This document shows, piece by piece, positions 63,749 through 64,000 of a stretch of 64,000 nt of DNA. The notes beneath the pieces were generated by a model that searched no databases, had not been told where the DNA came from, and saw nothing but the letters and a program-made list of their open reading frames with translations. Source of the DNA: Mucilaginibacter pedocola (GTDB lineage Bacteria > Bacteroidota > Bacteroidia > Sphingobacteriales > Sphingobacteriaceae); assembly GCF_002013915.1 (NCBI RefSeq), contig NZ_MBTF01000037.1, positions 248,001 to 312,000 of the forward strand, written 5' to 3'. Made by a program: the position numbers and the translations under genes. Position 1 is the stretch's first letter. Every line of letters begins with the position of its first letter.

Positions 63749-64000
63749 ACTAATGCCTCCCTGCGTTGTTGATTAATAGTATCGAAGTCGTAATGCTGCG
63801 CGCAATGCGCCTGTAAATGTTGCCCAAGCTCTTTGCGCATGGCTTCATCGTTTACTAAAGCGCGGATATGGGTTAACCAATCGGTCGGCTTGTTGGCATA
63901 AAGCACCGGCAAGCCGAGGTATGGGTGTACCTTGCTTGTTATTACAGGCAGGGCCGAGTGCGCGGCTTCTAATACCTTCAGGTTGCTTTTGAAACTATTG
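63745..64000 (-). CDS. Glycosyltransferase C-terminus, partial (continues beyond window)
   Basis: The last 84 codons before TGA 63745-63747 are open to the window edge. The peptide NSFKSNLKVLEAAHSALPVI, then GLPVLYANKPTDWLTHIRALVNDEAMRKELG, matches the C-terminal part of GT-B glycosyltransferases (N-x-x-K-x-L-E-A motif). It is coupled to the following phage gene, so it belongs to the prophage and may modify virion or host glycans. Confidence 0.7.
   Translation of the reverse strand, partial: NSFKSNLKVLEAAHSALPVITSKVHPYLGLPVLYANKPTDWLTHIRALVNDEAMRKELGQHLQAHCAQHYDFDTINQQRREALV

Larger units (their letters stand above)
43440..64000. mobile_element. Late region of a tailed prophage, truncated by the window edge
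   Basis: A continuous leftward block of phage genes runs from about 43,480 to the window end: terminase, tape measure, tail chaperone, tail tip, XkdF-like protease, capsid, portal, connector, fibres, amidase and membrane lysis proteins. One gene reads the other way (59,463-59,999). The left border is close to the terminator at 43,437; the right border, integrase and early genes lie outside the window. The genes look intact, so the phage may be functional. Confidence 0.92.

Overview
The window looks like a chromosomal segment of a Bacteroidota species, most likely a Sphingobacteriaceae member close to Mucilaginibacter or Pedobacter. The evidence is a SusC/SusD pair with a FecI/FecR regulator pair, STN-domain TonB receptors, TTTG/TAnnTTTG-type promoters, weak Shine-Dalgarno sequences, and many glycoside hydrolases. 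Genus is inferred from gene content only.

Region by region: 1-18.7 kb is host chromosome. It holds exopolysaccharide genes (WecG/TagA transferase, beta-helix lipoprotein, Wzx-type flippase), a ChrB-domain/AraC fusion regulator, a GH36 alpha-galactosidase, a DUF695-like protein, a PQQ sugar dehydrogenase/PKD/cytochrome c fusion, a coupled pair of small secreted proteins, a phospholipase C gene broken by one in-frame amber codon, two tandem XRE regulators, two tRNA-Leu genes, a YCF48-like propeller and tRNA-Lys(TTT).

18,745-28,697 is a compact integrated element of about 9.95 kb. It is bounded by a 16-bp direct repeat that duplicates the 3' end of tRNA-Lys. It carries a tyrosine integrase, a CI-like repressor with operator-like palindromes, two excisionase-like HTH proteins, an iteron/poly-T region and a tail chaperone (with an apparent -1 frameshift extension) followed by a tape measure gene. 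It has no terminase, portal or capsid. Its left end carries a ~210-nt region closed by a perfect 12-bp inverted repeat with its own promoter-like boxes, which looks like an undescribed structured RNA. The element could be a phage satellite that brings its own tail-length module, or a tidy prophage remnant.

28.8-43.4 kb is a polysaccharide utilisation locus that looks aimed at (galacto)mannan: GH5 and GH26 mannanases, FecI sigma factor, FecR anti-sigma, SusC, SusD, a surface glycan-binding lipoprotein, a GH28-type beta-helix enzyme and a GH97 enzyme with the retaining-type Asp. The GH36 galactosidase at 6 kb may contribute.

43.4 kb to the end is the late region of a second, larger prophage, transcribed leftwards and cut by the window edge. 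It holds a partial glycosyltransferase, TerL, tape measure, tail chaperone with a T9 frameshift site, tail tip proteins, XkdF-like protease, scaffold-like protein, major capsid, portal, connector, fibres, amidase and membrane lysis proteins. The tape measure lies directly after TerL and ahead of both its chaperone and the head genes, which is unusual. A host-like DUF4468 gene is inserted on the opposite strand between the tape measure and the chaperone.
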